DNA from: Shinisaurus crocodilurus
Taxonomy: Eukaryota; Chordata; Lepidosauria; Squamata; Shinisauridae
Reading direction: 5' to 3'
Length of the DNA stretch: 64,000 bases
NCBI GenBank assembly: GCA_021292165.1
Contig: CM037877.1
Coordinates: 31,260,197 to 31,324,196, forward strand
Below are positions 51,764 through 62,859 of this stretch, piece by piece. A program made the translations under genes and the position numbers. Below the pieces are notes generated by a model, which did not search any database, was not told the DNA's origin, and worked only from the letters and a program-made list of their open reading frames with translations. Positions within the stretch are counted from its first letter, which is position 1. Each line of letters opens with the position of its first letter.

Positions 51764-53215
51764 ATCTGGGCAAGGTGATTGAGCGGGTCGTGGGGGCTCA
51801 GTTGAAAGTGCACTTGGATGAAGCCAGTTATTTAGATCCATGCCAGTTGGGCTTCAGGCCTGGACATGGGACGGAAATGGCCTTGTTCGCCTTGGTGGAT
51901 GATATGAGGAGGGCTTTGGATAGGGGCAAATCGAATGCTCCTTTCTAGTGCTCCTCGATCTCTCAGCAGCTTTTGATACCGTTGACCACGGTATCCTCCT
52001 GGACCGCCTGGAGGGGTTCGGCAGGAGAGACACCGTACTGCGGTGGTTCTGGTCCTTCCTCTCTGGAAGGTACCAGAGGGTAGTTCTTGGAGAGGAGGCT
52101 TCGGACCCTCGGCTGCTCACTAGTGGGGTGCTGCAGGGATCCATCCTCTCCCCGATGTTATTTAACATCTACCTAAAGCCACTGGGAGCTATCATCAGGA
52201 GGTTTGGGGTGCGGTGTCATCAATATGCGGATGACACGCAGCTCTACCTCTCCTTGAAGTCCTCACCAAGGTTGGCTGTTGAAACCCTGTCCAAATGCCT
52301 GGAGGCAGTGGGTGGCTGGATGGGAAGAAACATGCTGAAACTGAACCCCGACAAAACCGAGGTACTACTGGTGGGAGACAAGAGGAGGTTAGGGGATGTG
52401 GACCTGGTGCTGAATGGGGTGTATTTACCCCTGAAGGACCAGGTCTGCAGCTTGGGGGTCATTTTAGACTCTCAGCTGTCCATGGAGGCTCAGGTGTCAG
52501 CTGTGAGCCGGGCGGCGCTGTATAAACTCCATCTGATACGGCAGCTGCGCCCCTACCTTCCTAATCATCTGCTCCCATCAGTGGTGCACTGGTGCATGCC
52601 TTGGTCTCCTCTCGCCTAGACTACTGTAATGTGCTCTATGTGGGGTTACCCTGGAAGACGGTTCAGAAGCTACAGCTGGTACAGAACACAGTGGCTCACC
52701 TGGTTAAGGGCAGCCACTGACGTGATCACATCACTCCATTACTCAAGGAGCTGCACTGGCTACCAGTTGTTTGCCGAGCTGAATTCAAGGTGTTGGTTTT
52801 GACCTTTAAAACCCTATATGGCTCCGGTCCAGTTTACCTCAAGGAGCATCTTCAGCAACATCAAGTAGGCCACTCAACAAGATCTGCCACGGACGGCCTT
52901 CTCCTTGTCCCATCAGCCAGAGCAGCCAGAGCAGCCAGGCTGGTGGGGACTAGGAAGAGGGCCTTTTCTGTGGCAGCCCCCAAACTGTGGAACTCTCTCC
53001 CCAGTGACCTCTGCCATGCCCCCTCCTTGATGAGCCTTCCGCTGTTCATTAACAACATGGCTTTTCAGGTGGGAATATGGGGTGGGTTAGGATTTTAAAA
53101 TTTTATACTGTTTTAAGTGTATTTTATTCTGTTTTGTTTCATTTTATATTGTACATCGCCCAGAGTAGCCAGGTTACCTGCTAGATGGGCGATCTAGAAA
53201 TACAAAATACAATAA
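51764..53215 (+). mobile_element. L2-clade LINE, partial reverse transcriptase
   Basis: The frame at 51,948-52,619 (223 residues) has the RT catalytic core: LLDLSAAFDTVDH (residues 2-14), GVLQGSILSP (60-69) and YADD (93-96). Upstream, another frame from about 51,770 holds the fingers ('KVIERVVGAQL', 'CQLGFRPGHGTE'), joined across a frameshift near 51,940. Downstream, after a shift near 52,600, '[11 protein letters not shown]' and 'VLTFKTLYGSGPVYL' form the thumb. The 3' end is 'cgcccagagtagccaggtta', then an A-rich tail. The endonuclease is missing. It is the longest retroelement copy in the window. Confidence 0.93.
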
Positions 53216-53482
53216 ATAATCATCCTTCCAGCTTAAAAACAAAAACAAAAACAAGCCCTCCTAATGTGCAAATCAACTAATGGCATCAATGTATTTTCAG
53301 CAATCTATTCAGCTTCTAAGGTGTAAGGTTTCAAAGAATACATAAGGGTGGGGATGGAAGAGGATTGGGGTGGCATAGGGCAAAAAGGAAGTGGATCTCT
53401 TTTATTCTGATTACTATGGTATTATTTTATGCTGCTTTCATAGATTTGCTGTTTTAGCTTATTTTTATGTATGAAGCCAGTA

Positions 53483-53716
53483 TACAGTGATGTCACAGTG
53501 TTAGTGCTAATGACGCTGCACTAGCATAAACCAATGCTAGCGCTATGTCATTAATGCTTGCTAGGCAATGGAAAAAAGCAGCACTTTGCCACTGAATTTT
53601 GGCAGCATGGCTTGCTGCTGAATTTCCGTGCCAAATCACCACTTTCCCCCTTTGATCAGCAAGTGCTTATGGCATCACTATAGCATTGGTTTGCACTAGT
53701 GATGTGACACCATAGG
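53483..53716. mobile_element. Palindromic element (gtgatgtcac type)
   Basis: The left part 'acagtgatgtcacagtgtta', 'aaaccaatgctagcgctatg' pairs with the right part 'actatagcattggtttgcac', 'tagtgatgtgacaccatag'. It is about 234 bp with an unpaired centre. The terminal TSD is unclear. Confidence 0.65.
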
Positions 53717-53954
53717 ATACCGCTCTTACTTACCGGTACTTTATCACATTTTAAATATTTTATATTAAACTGTCCTGCTAACATGATTGGTGGGTGGGAT
53801 ATAAAATTTAATAATAAGCTAGATAGACAAATAGTCTGACTCTTGTGTAAGGCAGCTTCCTATGTTGATTAGTGTGCAGTTGGACAGAACAATAAGTATT
53901 ATTAATCACAGAAAGAAACTTGGCTTAATGTGAGCTCAGCAGGATATAATATTT

Positions 53955-54035
53955 AGCATTTACATAGCACATTTTAAGTGTTTAACATGCTCCACTTAAC
54001 ATCACAAAAAGCCCAGTAGGGTAGAGCACAGTTAT
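53955..54035 (-). repeat. MIR-like fragment, minus strand
   Basis: 'catttacatagcacatttta', 'atcacaaaaagcccagtagg' and 'agagcacagttatt' keep the order of a reversed MIR core. It is very diverged. Confidence 0.4.
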
Positions 54036-54104
54036 TTATTCATTTAAACATTTTTGGTACAGTTTAGTTGTGCTTGGTGTATTATTGTATTATTGTTGTA
54101 TATC

Positions 54105-54180
54105 ATTGTAATATTGTTGTATTATTTCTGTTATTTTTGTTATTATAAATGGTCCTGGGATCATTTGATGAAGGTGTGGT
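54105..54180 (+). repeat. L2-like 3' end
   Basis: 'ataaatggtcctgggatcat' followed by 'gaaggtgtggtatatata' leads into the GATA repeat. Confidence 0.45.
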
Positions 54181-54355
54181 ATATATATAGATAGATAGAT
54201 CAATGTCCTCCAACTTTGGGTCCCCAGATGTTTCGGCATAGCCAGCTATGCTGGCTGGGGCATGCTGGGAGTTGTAGGCCAAAAACATCTGGGGACCCAA
54301 GGTTGGAGAACACTGAGATAGATAGATAGATAGATAGATAGATGATAGATAGATT
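54181..54355 (+). repeat. (GATA)n microsatellite split by a MITE
   Basis: GATA units at about 54,187-54,200 and 54,314-54,352 were one array before the insertion at 54,201. Confidence 0.9.
54201..54315. mobile_element. Hairpin MITE, hAT-type, within (GATA)n
   Basis: Ends 'caatgtcctccaac' and 'gttggagaacactg', with the 8-bp duplication agatagat on each side (it cannot be told apart from the repeat itself). Part of the left arm is deleted. The right arm keeps 'ggcatgctgggagttgtag' (54,259-54,277). Confidence 0.88.
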
Positions 54356-54647
54356 TCCATAATTCAGTGCCAGTATTGAAAAAGCCCTGTCTCATTTAGC
54401 CACACCTCTACCACCACTCAGATGGTGGGGTAATACAAAGCCCTGATGACCTGAATACAGGTAAGTTCCTATGGCAGAAGGAGGCCCTTATCTTCTTATT
54501 GCAGGTGAGGGACTGAGGCCGAAAAAAAACAGTGGTTGCCCAATGCCATCTAGTGAGTTTGGGGCTGATGAAAAACTTGAATTGAGTGTTTCCTGCCTCA
54601 TACTCTTAGCCGCTATGCCAGATCTAAGAATGTATGTGGCAGTATCC
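54356..54647. other. Old SINE/LINE traces only
   Basis: 'caggtgagggactgaggccg' near 54,504 resembles a decayed MIR-like core. Nothing firm. Confidence 0.3.
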
Positions 54648-54899
54648 AATGGTGTAATTCTGCAAACTCAAATAACATTAGTGGAGCTCTGCCGAATCTT
54701 TACTTGCGCAAGCGGTTGAACATGTGGTTGTGCAAGTGTAGTCCGCAACCAGTTGCATGACCATTTGTGCAAGTGTAGTGTGCAATTGTGCTTGCGCAGA
54801 TGTACTGTAACTTTAGTTGGATTCTCCTCTTGTGCATAGGTCAGAGCCTAGTTTCTGCTAGTGCAACATCATTTGTGCTCGTGAAATGACACCACTGGA
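54648..54899. mobile_element. Palindromic element (cartggtgtmat type)
   Basis: The left end 'ccaatggtgtaattctgc' is inverted with respect to the right end 'gaaatgacaccactgg'. The centre has 'cttgcgcaagcggttg' and its opposite 'caattgtgcttgcgcag'. It is about 250 bp. The flanks give no exact TSD. Confidence 0.65.
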
Positions 54900-55243
54900 T
54901 ATTGCCCAAGAAGAGTAGTTCACACACAAAAGTGAACTTCCATGTATACACCTGTAATGATGAACTTGAGTCTAAGGTGGCCCTTTAACCAGATGCTCTG
55001 TGCTCTAACTAAATGTGGAATAGGCTTCTTCTAAAATGAGGAAATTTGCTCAGAAACCTCACTTTAATGTTCTGCTTTGGTTCATAGTCGCAGTACCACA
55101 AAAGACCATTGCCAGCAGAAGAAAAAAAAAATGCTCCAAGCACTTCCATTAAGGTTAGAGGTGAAGACAAAATTCTCCAGCTTACTTCTGGAGTTAAACT
55201 AGTGCTTATGTCCTCTTTCCCTGAGTGGTAAACTCAATACCTA
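54900..55243. other. No recognised feature
   Basis: About 340 bp of unremarkable DNA. Confidence 0.35.
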
Positions 55244-55245
55244 TA

Positions 55246-55507
55246 CAGTAATACCTTGGATTGCAAGTAACTTGGTCTGAGAGCGTTTTGCAAGACAATC
55301 AAATTTTTTAAATAAATTTTGACTTGATAAACAAGTGACATCTTGTAATACAAGTAGTGTAGGGATGTAACCGCTCGCCTCGAGCGGGCGTAGCAGGCCA
55401 AAATCAGCCCTGCTAACACCCGCCAGAGACTCGCTTTGATATAAGAGTCTTTTGGATTACAAGCATGGTTCCGGAACGAATTATGCTTGCAATCCAAAGT
55501 ATTACTG
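55246..55507. mobile_element. Tc1/mariner-like MITE (262 bp)
   Basis: The TIRs 'cagtaataccttggattgca' and the inverted 'gcaatccaaagtattactg' are flanked by TA at 55,244-55,245 and 55,508-55,509, the mariner target duplication. The interior includes a 'cgctcgcctcgagcgggcg' hairpin-like segment. No transposase remains. Confidence 0.88.
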
Positions 55508-55509
55508 TA

Positions 55510-56234
55510 ATCGACTTTTAACAAACATGTTTTCTCCTAGCCTCAAATCATTTCAAACAACAAAACATACACTCATTTCTGTTGCTTTTGTGATGTAGAT
55601 TTCAATCATACTCCCAAATACCAAAGCAATTCTCCTAGGAATGATTTGCTGCAGCTCTCTCATACTTTCAAAGAGCATCTCTCCCCCCACACTCCCAATA
55701 GCCTGAGTCTAACTAGATCTAAGTCTTGTTTATATGGGTTTCATCCCTATTAATAAAAGAACTCCCTTTACCTTTCATCTTTTCTGAATGCAAAACTGAT
55801 ATTTTAATATAACATGACATTTCAATGAATACTGTTGTACATTTTAGGTATTTCCACCAGGTTATTAATGATTCTTTGTTGACAGGTGCATAGAGGGATT
55901 CTCAGATTAGATTGCCTCCTTTTTCCTTCATCTGTACTTTGGACTGAATGCTTTCAGAACTATTTTGTTTGAAAGGAATTTCTCATGAGATCAGATGTAC
56001 TGTAATCTAAAAATGAAGTTTGCCTACTCCATACTCCATGCTTACTACAGAGATCTGCTTAAATGTAGACATGGCTTGATTATAGGGATTGGGCTCACTA
56101 GTTCTGCAGAGGAGCCTCAAAGGGATATGGGAATAGATTCTGATTCAGATGAAAGGGGGGAAGTAGAGACTGAAGAGCCAAGGACAGAAGAAATAGAGAT
56201 AAGAGAGGAGGGAAGAGAAAGTCAAGCTATTGAG
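55510..56234. other. No recognised feature
   Basis: About 700 bp. The frame at 55,995-56,432 (145 residues) runs through an acidic 'EEPRTEEIEIREEGRE' stretch and then into a SINE head and a CR1 fragment, so it is a chance composite. Confidence 0.4.
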
Positions 56235-56277
56235 AGCCAGTGTGGTGTAGTGGTTAGAGTGTTGGACTGGGACTTGC
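56235..56277 (+). mobile_element. Sauria SINE, 5' head only
   Basis: 'gagccagtgtggtgtagtgg', 'ttagagtgttggactgggac' is the A-box end of the SINE, cut off before the B box. Confidence 0.85.
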
Positions 56278-56318
56278 CTTCTGAGGCAGCAAAAGTGTTT
56301 GTCCTCTTGTATGTGACA

Positions 56319-56520
56319 GCCTGTCAGGTATTTGAAGAGTGCTATCATATCCTTCCCCCACTTACCCCAGTTCTTTCAACTTTTCCTTATAGGGCTTGTT
56401 TTCCATACCCTGATTGTTTCTCTTCACACTGATCATCTTTGTTGCCCTCCTCTGAACCCATTCCACACTATACAGAAAAATATGCATGAAAAGACAGTTA
56501 CTTAAAACAGCAATACCAGG
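56319..56520 (-). mobile_element. CR1 RT C-terminal fragment, minus strand
   Basis: The minus-strand text includes 'gttcagaggagggcaacaaa', 'gatgatcagtgtgaagag' and later 'gatatgatagcactcttcaa'. These match the CR1 copy at 49,930-50,060. It is diverged. Confidence 0.8.
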
Positions 56521-56595
56521 GATAACTAGGAGAATCAACAGTGGGCGGGATCCAATGCGGCGCTTATGCCCCCACTGATTCTCTTCCGCTCCACT

Positions 56596-57979
56596 CAGGG
56601 CCGGTGCTACCATTAGGCCAACTAGGCGGCTGCCTAGGGCGCCGGGATAAAGGAGGCGCCAGAAATGCCTTGGGGGAAAAAAAATACATCACGTATTTTA
56701 CCAAGTTTGTTTTACCAATCATGTCCTGTGGCGGGGAAGGGAAGGCGAAAGAAGCGCACCCCTCCCTCTCTCTCCTCCAGCTCGTTACCAGGAACAGCAG
56801 CAGGCAGGCTCCTCCTCACAACCAGCATCAAAAGAGGCAGAGAAGGCTACAGACTGGAGGAGGGGAGGCGGGCAGGAGCCAATGATGGGAGGCTGGTGGG
56901 CGGCACCTCCTTCGCCTTCCCTCTCAAGGATGCACCTGCAAACACCTCCTTCGCCTTCCCTCCCTTGCGTGAGCCTCAGGTTCCTCAGCTCAAGGTCCCC
57001 TGAAAGCAGTTATTTCCAGCAACCAGGGAGGGAGGGAAAGGTATTTTAAGCTAGCTGGGGCTCCAATGTTTTAATTATTTACCATGCTGTTTCTGTGTTT
57101 TGGTTTTAAATGGTTTTAGGATGCAATCCTATGCGTGTTTGGGGGGGGGAATCCTACAACTCCCAGCATTCCCCAGCCAGCCATGCGCAATCCTATGCAC
57201 TTTGAGGTAGAAAAAAGCCCCACAACTCCCAGCGTTCCAACAGCCAGCCATGCTGGCTGGTGAATGCTGGGAGTTGCGGGGCTTTTTTCTGCCTCAACGT
57301 GTTTAGGATTGTGCCCTGAGCTGTTGATGTTTGCTTTACTGTACTTTGAATATTGTTGTCTGCCTTGAGCACTAGGCTGGTAAAGGGAAAGACAGGATAA
57401 TATACATTATTCTGATAAAGAAATATTGCAACAAAGTGATAGAGAGAGGAGGGGAAGTAGCAAGTTTCGTAAATCCCCTCCTAAATTTGAACCAGATGAT
57501 CCACGGGCTCTCTCTTTGCTATGTTTCTACTACATGCATCCCCCCCCCTGCAACCCAGAAGGTGTACGAGTCAAACCGGTGTCTCTGCACCTCCACCCTG
57601 CGAGGTAGGACAGGCTGCAAGACACCCTTTTGTCTCTATTCCTCACAGGTAGCGCCACCACACCTCTCTCACATCCTTTTTTCATATCCCTTGTGCTGCC
57701 TGCAGGAGGAGACAGGCTTTTACATATATATGGAGTAGGAGAAGGCCCTTGGGAGTTCCTGGCATAGCTGGGCTGATGTTGCCTCTTTGCTTTCCTCGTG
57801 AACACAAAGGAAAAGTCTCAAAGTCCACAAAGTTTTTCTATGGGGCTCGGCAGTTCCCAGGGAGGGAAATTTATTTCATAATGGGCATAGGGCTGGAGGG
57901 AGGGAGGGCTCAAGTGGGAAGGGGGGGCGCTAAATATCTGATCTTGCCTAGGGCACCAAATTGCCTTGCACCGGGCCTG
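56596..57979 (-). mobile_element. hAT-type element, family A copy 4 (1,384 bp)
   Basis: It starts 'cagggccggtgctacc' and ends 'ttgcaccgggcctg', with the exact 8-bp duplication gctccact at 56,588-56,595 and 57,980-57,987. The end regions match copy 2. The extra ~1.2 kb includes a G/C-rich part (56,730-57,000), the palindromic insert at 57,120-57,318, and other DNA with no transposase pattern. The TSD is the same 8-mer as that of the 21,773 element. Confidence 0.9.
57120..57318. mobile_element. Tandem/nested hairpin MITEs (AATCCTATGC type)
   Basis: Two left ends ('gatgcaatcctatgcgtg' and 'gcgcaatcctatgcactt') precede one right end, 'acgtgtttaggattgtgccc'. The second unit is a strong hairpin: 'cacaactcccagcgttcc' opposite 'gaatgctgggagttgcgg'. 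It is close to the element at 37,734. The layout suggests one copy inserted in, or recombined with, another. Confidence 0.75.
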
Positions 57980-58019
57980 GCTCCACTGATTTCCTTCCGC
58001 AAGCAGTGGGTCCCGCTCA

Positions 58020-58620
58020 TTCCATTATGCAAGTGGGACCCACCACTTATGCCAGGGAGATTTAGCACCTCCTAGAGGAAGCCCCCAAACCAGTCATTTC
58101 TGGAAGGAGGCAGGTGTCGTAAATCCGTCCAGTTCCAAGATAAGCCGTAATCGTTATCACAATCTGAGTGTCGAAGCCAAAATATATCAGTCCAAAACAG
58201 AGCAAACGTAAACCAGTTTGGGATCAGGCAAAGTCATGGTCAAGGTCGTTCCAAGGATCAAAGGTGCAGAAGTCTGAGGTCAGGAATGTCAGGAGCGTCC
58301 GGCTGTAGCTGTATTAGCAAACAATTGCTTCCAGCATCTGAGTGTGTTTGGGACCTGCCTTTTGAGCAGGCGCTGATTGGTAAGGCTGCCCAGCTGGGTC
58401 AGGCTGCACTTAGCCTGGCCCCACCCCAAACACACTCCGGCCCGGCTGGTCTCTGTCTGACCTACTGTGGAGGCACAGCAGCAGGTTGGTGAAGCTCCCT
58501 TATGAGAGCTCTGCCAACCTGCCTCCTTCCAGAAACAAGCCTTTGTGCTTGTTTTGGGTTGGCCCTGGGCGTGCTAAATTGCCATTGCACAAGCATTAGA
58601 GGCCGCTTGCACAACAGAAT
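58020..58620. mobile_element. Inverted-repeat element with unknown interior
   Basis: 'tttctggaaggaggcaggt' (58,097-58,115) is exactly inverted at 58,517-58,535. Outside, 'gagatttagcacctcc' and 'gggcgtgctaaattgcc' also pair roughly. The interior (58,116-58,500) has phrases such as 'tcatggtcaaggtcgttcc' and 'gtctgaggtcaggaatgtc' that look retroelement- or LTR-like, but I cannot classify them. Confidence 0.55.
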
Positions 58621-59067
58621 TGGCAGGACACAGGAGACTTGGTGGGGGGGATAAGCACCCTGGTGGATATTGGCCAGTGTTGCTCAGTGACTCGGCCACT
58701 GGAGACAATCAAGCTACAATAAAGACAGTGCCTCTGAGTTCATGCAGTGTGCCCTTTTCATACTAGTGCATTCCACCATCTGCCGCCCCCCCCCCCATTT
58801 AAAATTAAAGGGTATCATTCAAGGCTCACTTGAGCCTCAGTGCCTCTTTTTTTTAATTAAGCATGGAGCAATATCATGTGTAACAATCTTTTTGTTTCTT
58901 TCTGCCAATACAATTAAAAGATAGGTACAGCAAAGAGATAAGACACAGCACATCTCAGTGCCTACACATTCCCACACAGACAGCAGTTTAACTGTGGTTA
59001 TGAAAAGCAAACCCAACTAAAATGGTCTTACAGCCCTTCTGAAGGACGTTCATGCTGGCTGCTGAGT
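58621..59067. other. No recognised feature
   Basis: About 450 bp. A C-run lies near 58,785-58,796. Confidence 0.35.
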
Positions 59068-59190
59068 TTTTATTTATTTATTATATTTATACCCCACCTT
59101 TTTTCCTGCAAGGAACCCAAGGCGGCTTACATAATCCTCCTCCTCCTCTCCGTTTTATCCTCACAACAACCCTGTGAGGTAGGTTTGCAC
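59068..59190 (-). mobile_element. Sauria SINE, 3' part only
   Basis: Minus strand: 'cacagggttgttgtgaggat', 'aaaacggagaggaggagg', 'ccttgggttccttgcagg' and the tail 'aggtggggtataaatata'. The head is missing. Confidence 0.9.
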
Positions 59191-59713
59191 CATGACTATA
59201 TTTAAATGCAGATCCTGTGTTTTGGCTTAAAGTACATTCTGGTGATTACTCAAGTTAAAACAGGCCGGTATAGGCAAAAAGAACTTGAAAGCAATTCATT
59301 AACCTGAATATATGTATAATAGTGAAAAAAAACATTTACTGTGTTGGTTGGCTGGTTCTTATTTCTTGACTGTCAGGGGAATATAGGTGGTAGGAATTTT
59401 TCCAAGGTAATAGAGGATAGCAGTACAGTTCAGCCAATCCCTTTTGGCTGCAAATGTACCATGGCAATCTGTACAAAAGAACAGAGTTTGCCCAAACTGT
59501 TACTTGGCTTGCATCATTTTCTAAAAAGCAGCATAGAATTGTACCAGCAGTTTTTTGAGATAGCCATACTAAATATAAAATAAGAAATATTGTTTCTTTT
59601 ATTCTGAACATAATGGAAAAAATTGACACAAAAGCTGGGAACAACTGTTTCTTGGCAGCAGTGGAATTTAAGCTTTGGGCATTGATGATAACAATAACAT
59701 GATACATTAGGCC

Positions 59714-59821
59714 AGGGGTCCCCAACATCTCCTTCTTGCAATGAGTTAGGCTAATCCTCCAAACATAAAAGAGCACATTTGCGAGGTTACCCAACCCTGG
59801 GGGTCGCCCCCTAGTTGAGAA
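59714..59821. repeat. hAT-like terminal fragment (caggggtccccaac)
   Basis: 'caggggtccccaacatctcc' is a typical hAT end. 'acccaaccctgggggtcgcc' near 59,789-59,808 may be part of the same decayed element. No paired end or TSD is found. Confidence 0.4.
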
Positions 59822-59825
59822 GTGG

Positions 59826-59922
59826 CTAATCCTTCCCAACCTGGTGCCCTCCAGTTGTGTTGGACTACAACCCCCATCATACAGTCCAACACATCTGGAG
59901 GGCACCATGTTGAAGAAAGCAT
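59826..59922. mobile_element. Hairpin MITE, internally deleted
   Basis: 'aatccttcccaacctggtgc', 'cctccagttgtgttggact' pairs with 'agtccaacacatctggaggg', 'caccatgttgaagaaagc'. The core 'actacaacccccatcata' remains on one arm. Confidence 0.8.
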
Positions 59923-61180
59923 CATTAGGAGTCAAGAAGACATTGCTGCTCTATCCACTTTGACACCAGGTAAGTACTAATTTTTTTCCAGAACAGAAAC
60001 GTAATGTCAGCTTTGCCACATATCTTGAAACGTGTAATCAGCATTAGTACTCATCTCTCCAATCAGAATGGTTTTCTAGGAAGCGTTAAAATTGACAGTA
60101 AGTGTGTCCTGAATCATCATTGCTCTTTTTAAAAGGGAAAGTACCAGGAAGCTCCACAACCTGCTTTCTTCAGAAAAGTCTAGCATTAATGTCCAGAAAA
60201 AACAAGATAAAACATGCCACTAAGTCATTCAAAAATGCTGTTAGAGAAAATAAAAACCCAAATGTTGCACCCATTCCCCAAGATTAGTGCATTTGAATGT
60301 GCTCAGTCCTGTTACAAAGCGAGACCTGGCCTGGGCTCTCTGGACATGTAGCTGCGTTGTCTTGGGAGCCAATTCCCCATGATAGGATCCCATCTCACTG
60401 TGGGTTCTGTATGAATGATGTGGGCGAGGCTGACCAAATGGGTCTTTCCCATGCGGTTGGCATCCTTCCACCCATGTGCTGATCAGCTATGAAAAAACAT
60501 GCAGTTGGCCCCAGCCCCATGGTCACAGAATTACCGGTAATACACATACTGCAACCATGTGGGATCTCACCCTGGCAAAGTGGGTCCTGTGGAACTGTGG
60601 GACCCGAGTTTCATCCAGTACAGAACTTTCAAATCTCTAGCATCCCCACACCACTATGAAATATGCCAGCTGTATCTGTACTGGGAACCTATGCATTTGT
60701 TCGGGCAAGAGATGGAAAAGTTCTGTTTTGGATTGTCCATCCCTAGCACTGATAGCCATGGGAACTATATTCCCCCTGGCTTCTGATACCCCAGATGCTG
60801 TCATAAATACATGTAGCAGCATCCAGGACATCAGGAACCATGTGAGCCACATGTCCTGTGGTTTTCGATGTTCTGGCCAAATTTCAACACACACACACAC
60901 ACACTTTATAGTAAATCTGCAGAATCTGAGTTGGGTTGGACCACTGTCACGGTCAGTTTGGTCCTAGATATATCAAATAAATCTCAAGGAAAGCATTTTG
61001 AATTAGGTTAAATCGGGGTAGGCAAACTTTTTATGCCTGCTGCCAGCACATTTGACATTCTGAAGAAGTGTCTCAGGTGCGGCCACAAATTGTCATGGGC
61101 GTAAAATGTTGGGAACGCTCCTCCTTTCTGGGTTCTTACTTTTCTTGCCCCCTTCAGCTGTTTTTCTGCATGGGACTTTT
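59923..61180. other. Mostly single-copy DNA
   Basis: No gene. A short (CA)n lies at 60,887-60,904. 61,015-61,110 has a hAT-like 'ggggtaggcaaactttttat' phrase. The frames of about 60-103 residues on both strands at 60,241-60,967 overlap and show no family pattern. Confidence 0.4.
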
Positions 61181-61216
61181 GTGTCTGTCTGTCTATCTAT
61201 CTATCTATCTATCTAT
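61178..61216 (+). repeat. (TCTG)n(TCTA)n microsatellite
   Basis: Three TCTG units followed by about seven TCTA units. Confidence 0.93.
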
Positions 61217-61224
61217 AATCTAAT

Positions 61225-61448
61225 AATTTTATTTTATTATTACATTTTTATCCCACCTTTTTTCCTCTGGCAAGGAACCAATGTGGTTTACATGGTCCTC
61301 CTCCTCTCCATTTTATCCTCAACAACAACCCTGAGAGGTCAGTGACTTGACCAAAGTCACCCAGTGAGCTTCATGGCTGAGTGGGGACTAGAACCCATAT
61401 CTTCCAGGTCCCAGTCCAACTCTCTAACCACTACGCCGCACTGGCTCC
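61225..61448 (-). mobile_element. Sauria-type tRNA SINE, full length or nearly so
   Basis: Minus strand: 'gccagtgcggcgtagtggtt', a B-box-like 'gggttctagtcc', the core 'cactgggtgactttggtca', and the tail with 'aaggtgggataaaaatg'. A deletion removes part of the mid core (about 25 bp). The tail 'ggataaaaatg' is the classic Sauria ending. Confidence 0.9.
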
Positions 61449-61710
61449 ATAGAATTCAATAGAGGAAGGAAAAAGCTGATTGTGGGCACACTCTGGGGTT
61501 TTGGGGGGTGACAGTGCACCCAAGGGCACCTCATTGCAGAGTCCAAAAGCAACCAATTTTGGGGGGAGGATGAGAGTATGTAGGCCCACTCCCTTTCCTC
61601 ACACTGGTATTTCAAGGCTTTCTTAGTTTTTGGCTCTCAAGTAGTTAGTAAGAGCCAATATTACATAGGCCAAGAACCAATAAAACATTTCCCCCACTCA
61701 ATTAACAACA

Positions 61711-61883
61711 TAGATTTCATAGATTTCATAGATCATGGAGTTGGAAGGAGTCTACAAGGCTATCGAGTCCAACCCCCTGCTCAATGCAGGAAACTAGAGG
61801 AGGGGTCCCCCATCCAAGTCATAACCAGGCCTGACCCTGCTTAGCTTTCCACGCTCAGACAAGCTGAGCCAGTGTAAGCCACA
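61711..61883 (-). mobile_element. 5S-rRNA-derived SINE, copy 3
   Basis: Minus strand: the head 'ggcttacactggctcagctt', 'gtctgagcgtggaaagctaa', 'gcagggtcaggcctggttat', then 'acttggatgggggacc', and the CR1-type tail with 'ggttggactcgatagcc' and 'ttccaactccatgatc' plus 'tatgaaatctatgaaat' repeats. It has the same full-length form as copy 1, which supports a real family rather than chance. Confidence 0.88.
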
Positions 61884-62269
61884 TCAATCATGGAATTATA
61901 GATCACAATGTTGCAGATGATCAATAGATCAGGTGGGGGGATTTTTCTCCTTTTTGCTTCTCCAATACTGGAGAGATTGATTCCTCATAGAAAAGCTGCC
62001 ACTTACAATAAAATTCTCCTTTTCACCTCTAGATGAAAATTCCCCACCCCAGGTCAATGGAGGCAGTGAGAGAGGCCAGGAAACAATCCCCTATTTTGGG
62101 CAGCTTATTTTTAATGTGCAATCATGCCACTAATAATGTTATTTAGAAACATTTATTGCCACCCATAATGTACTAAAGCATTAAGGGCCAAACTAGATGT
62201 TATTGTTGGGTCTCTTGACTCTCTTTCTCACTCTCTTTCTTTCTTTCAATGCTTAGTACAAACAATGTG
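61884..62269. other. No recognised feature
   Basis: About 390 bp with nothing recognisable. Confidence 0.35.
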
Positions 62270-62690
62270 TGAGATCACTGCACTGTTTCTCAATTCAGGG
62301 TGCATGCCAAACTATGGTTTGTACATAGTTGAGAAGCCACACCATGGTTTGAATTTCTTCCAGACATACAACAGGCAAACCCTGGTTGAGAGCTGCTAGT
62401 CTGCTTTCATTTTTCATCTGCACAGCATTCGACTTCCTGAGTTCATATATTCACTCCTGTCTCATTTATTTTTCATTTCATTTATATACCGCCCCACAGC
62501 CGAAGCTCTCTGGTGCAGAGGCTTCTTGAAGTGAAGCAATGACCCTGACTGGTTTCCAAATTAGCTTCAAGCCATGGTGTGATATCATGGTTTGGCAGCT
62601 CCTTGCAAAACATGATCTGTAACCTCGTGTAGGTTCAGATACAATACCAAACCATAGTGCTGCATTATGTGTGAATGCAGCTTGTGTGTC
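62270..62690. mobile_element. Probable AACCATGG-type inverted-repeat element, with inserted L2 end
   Basis: 'aaactatggtttgtacatag', 'cacaccatggtttgaatttc' and 'ggcaaaccctggttgagagc' on the left face 'atcatggtttggcagctcct', 'caaaccatagtgctgcatta' and 'tgtgtgaatgcag' on the right. An L2 end in minus orientation ('tatataccgccccacagccg', 'aagctctctgg', 62,462-62,512) sits between them. The outer limits are uncertain. Confidence 0.45.
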
Positions 62691-62859
62691 TTCTTACCCT
62701 TAAACCTGCCCCATCGCCTATGAGTCAGTGATGTGAGATGGGGCAGGAAACCTTAATCCAGAAAAGGACCATACCTCTGGAATAAAAAGTTTGGAAAATA
62801 GCATCCTTTTAACAAGCTTATTTCACAGGTCACTGGCCTGAATGGCTTCCAATTTACAT

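Noticed and set aside
55995..56432. Acidic 145-residue protein
   Set aside because: The frame runs into a SINE head and a reversed CR1 fragment, so it is a chance composite of repeats.
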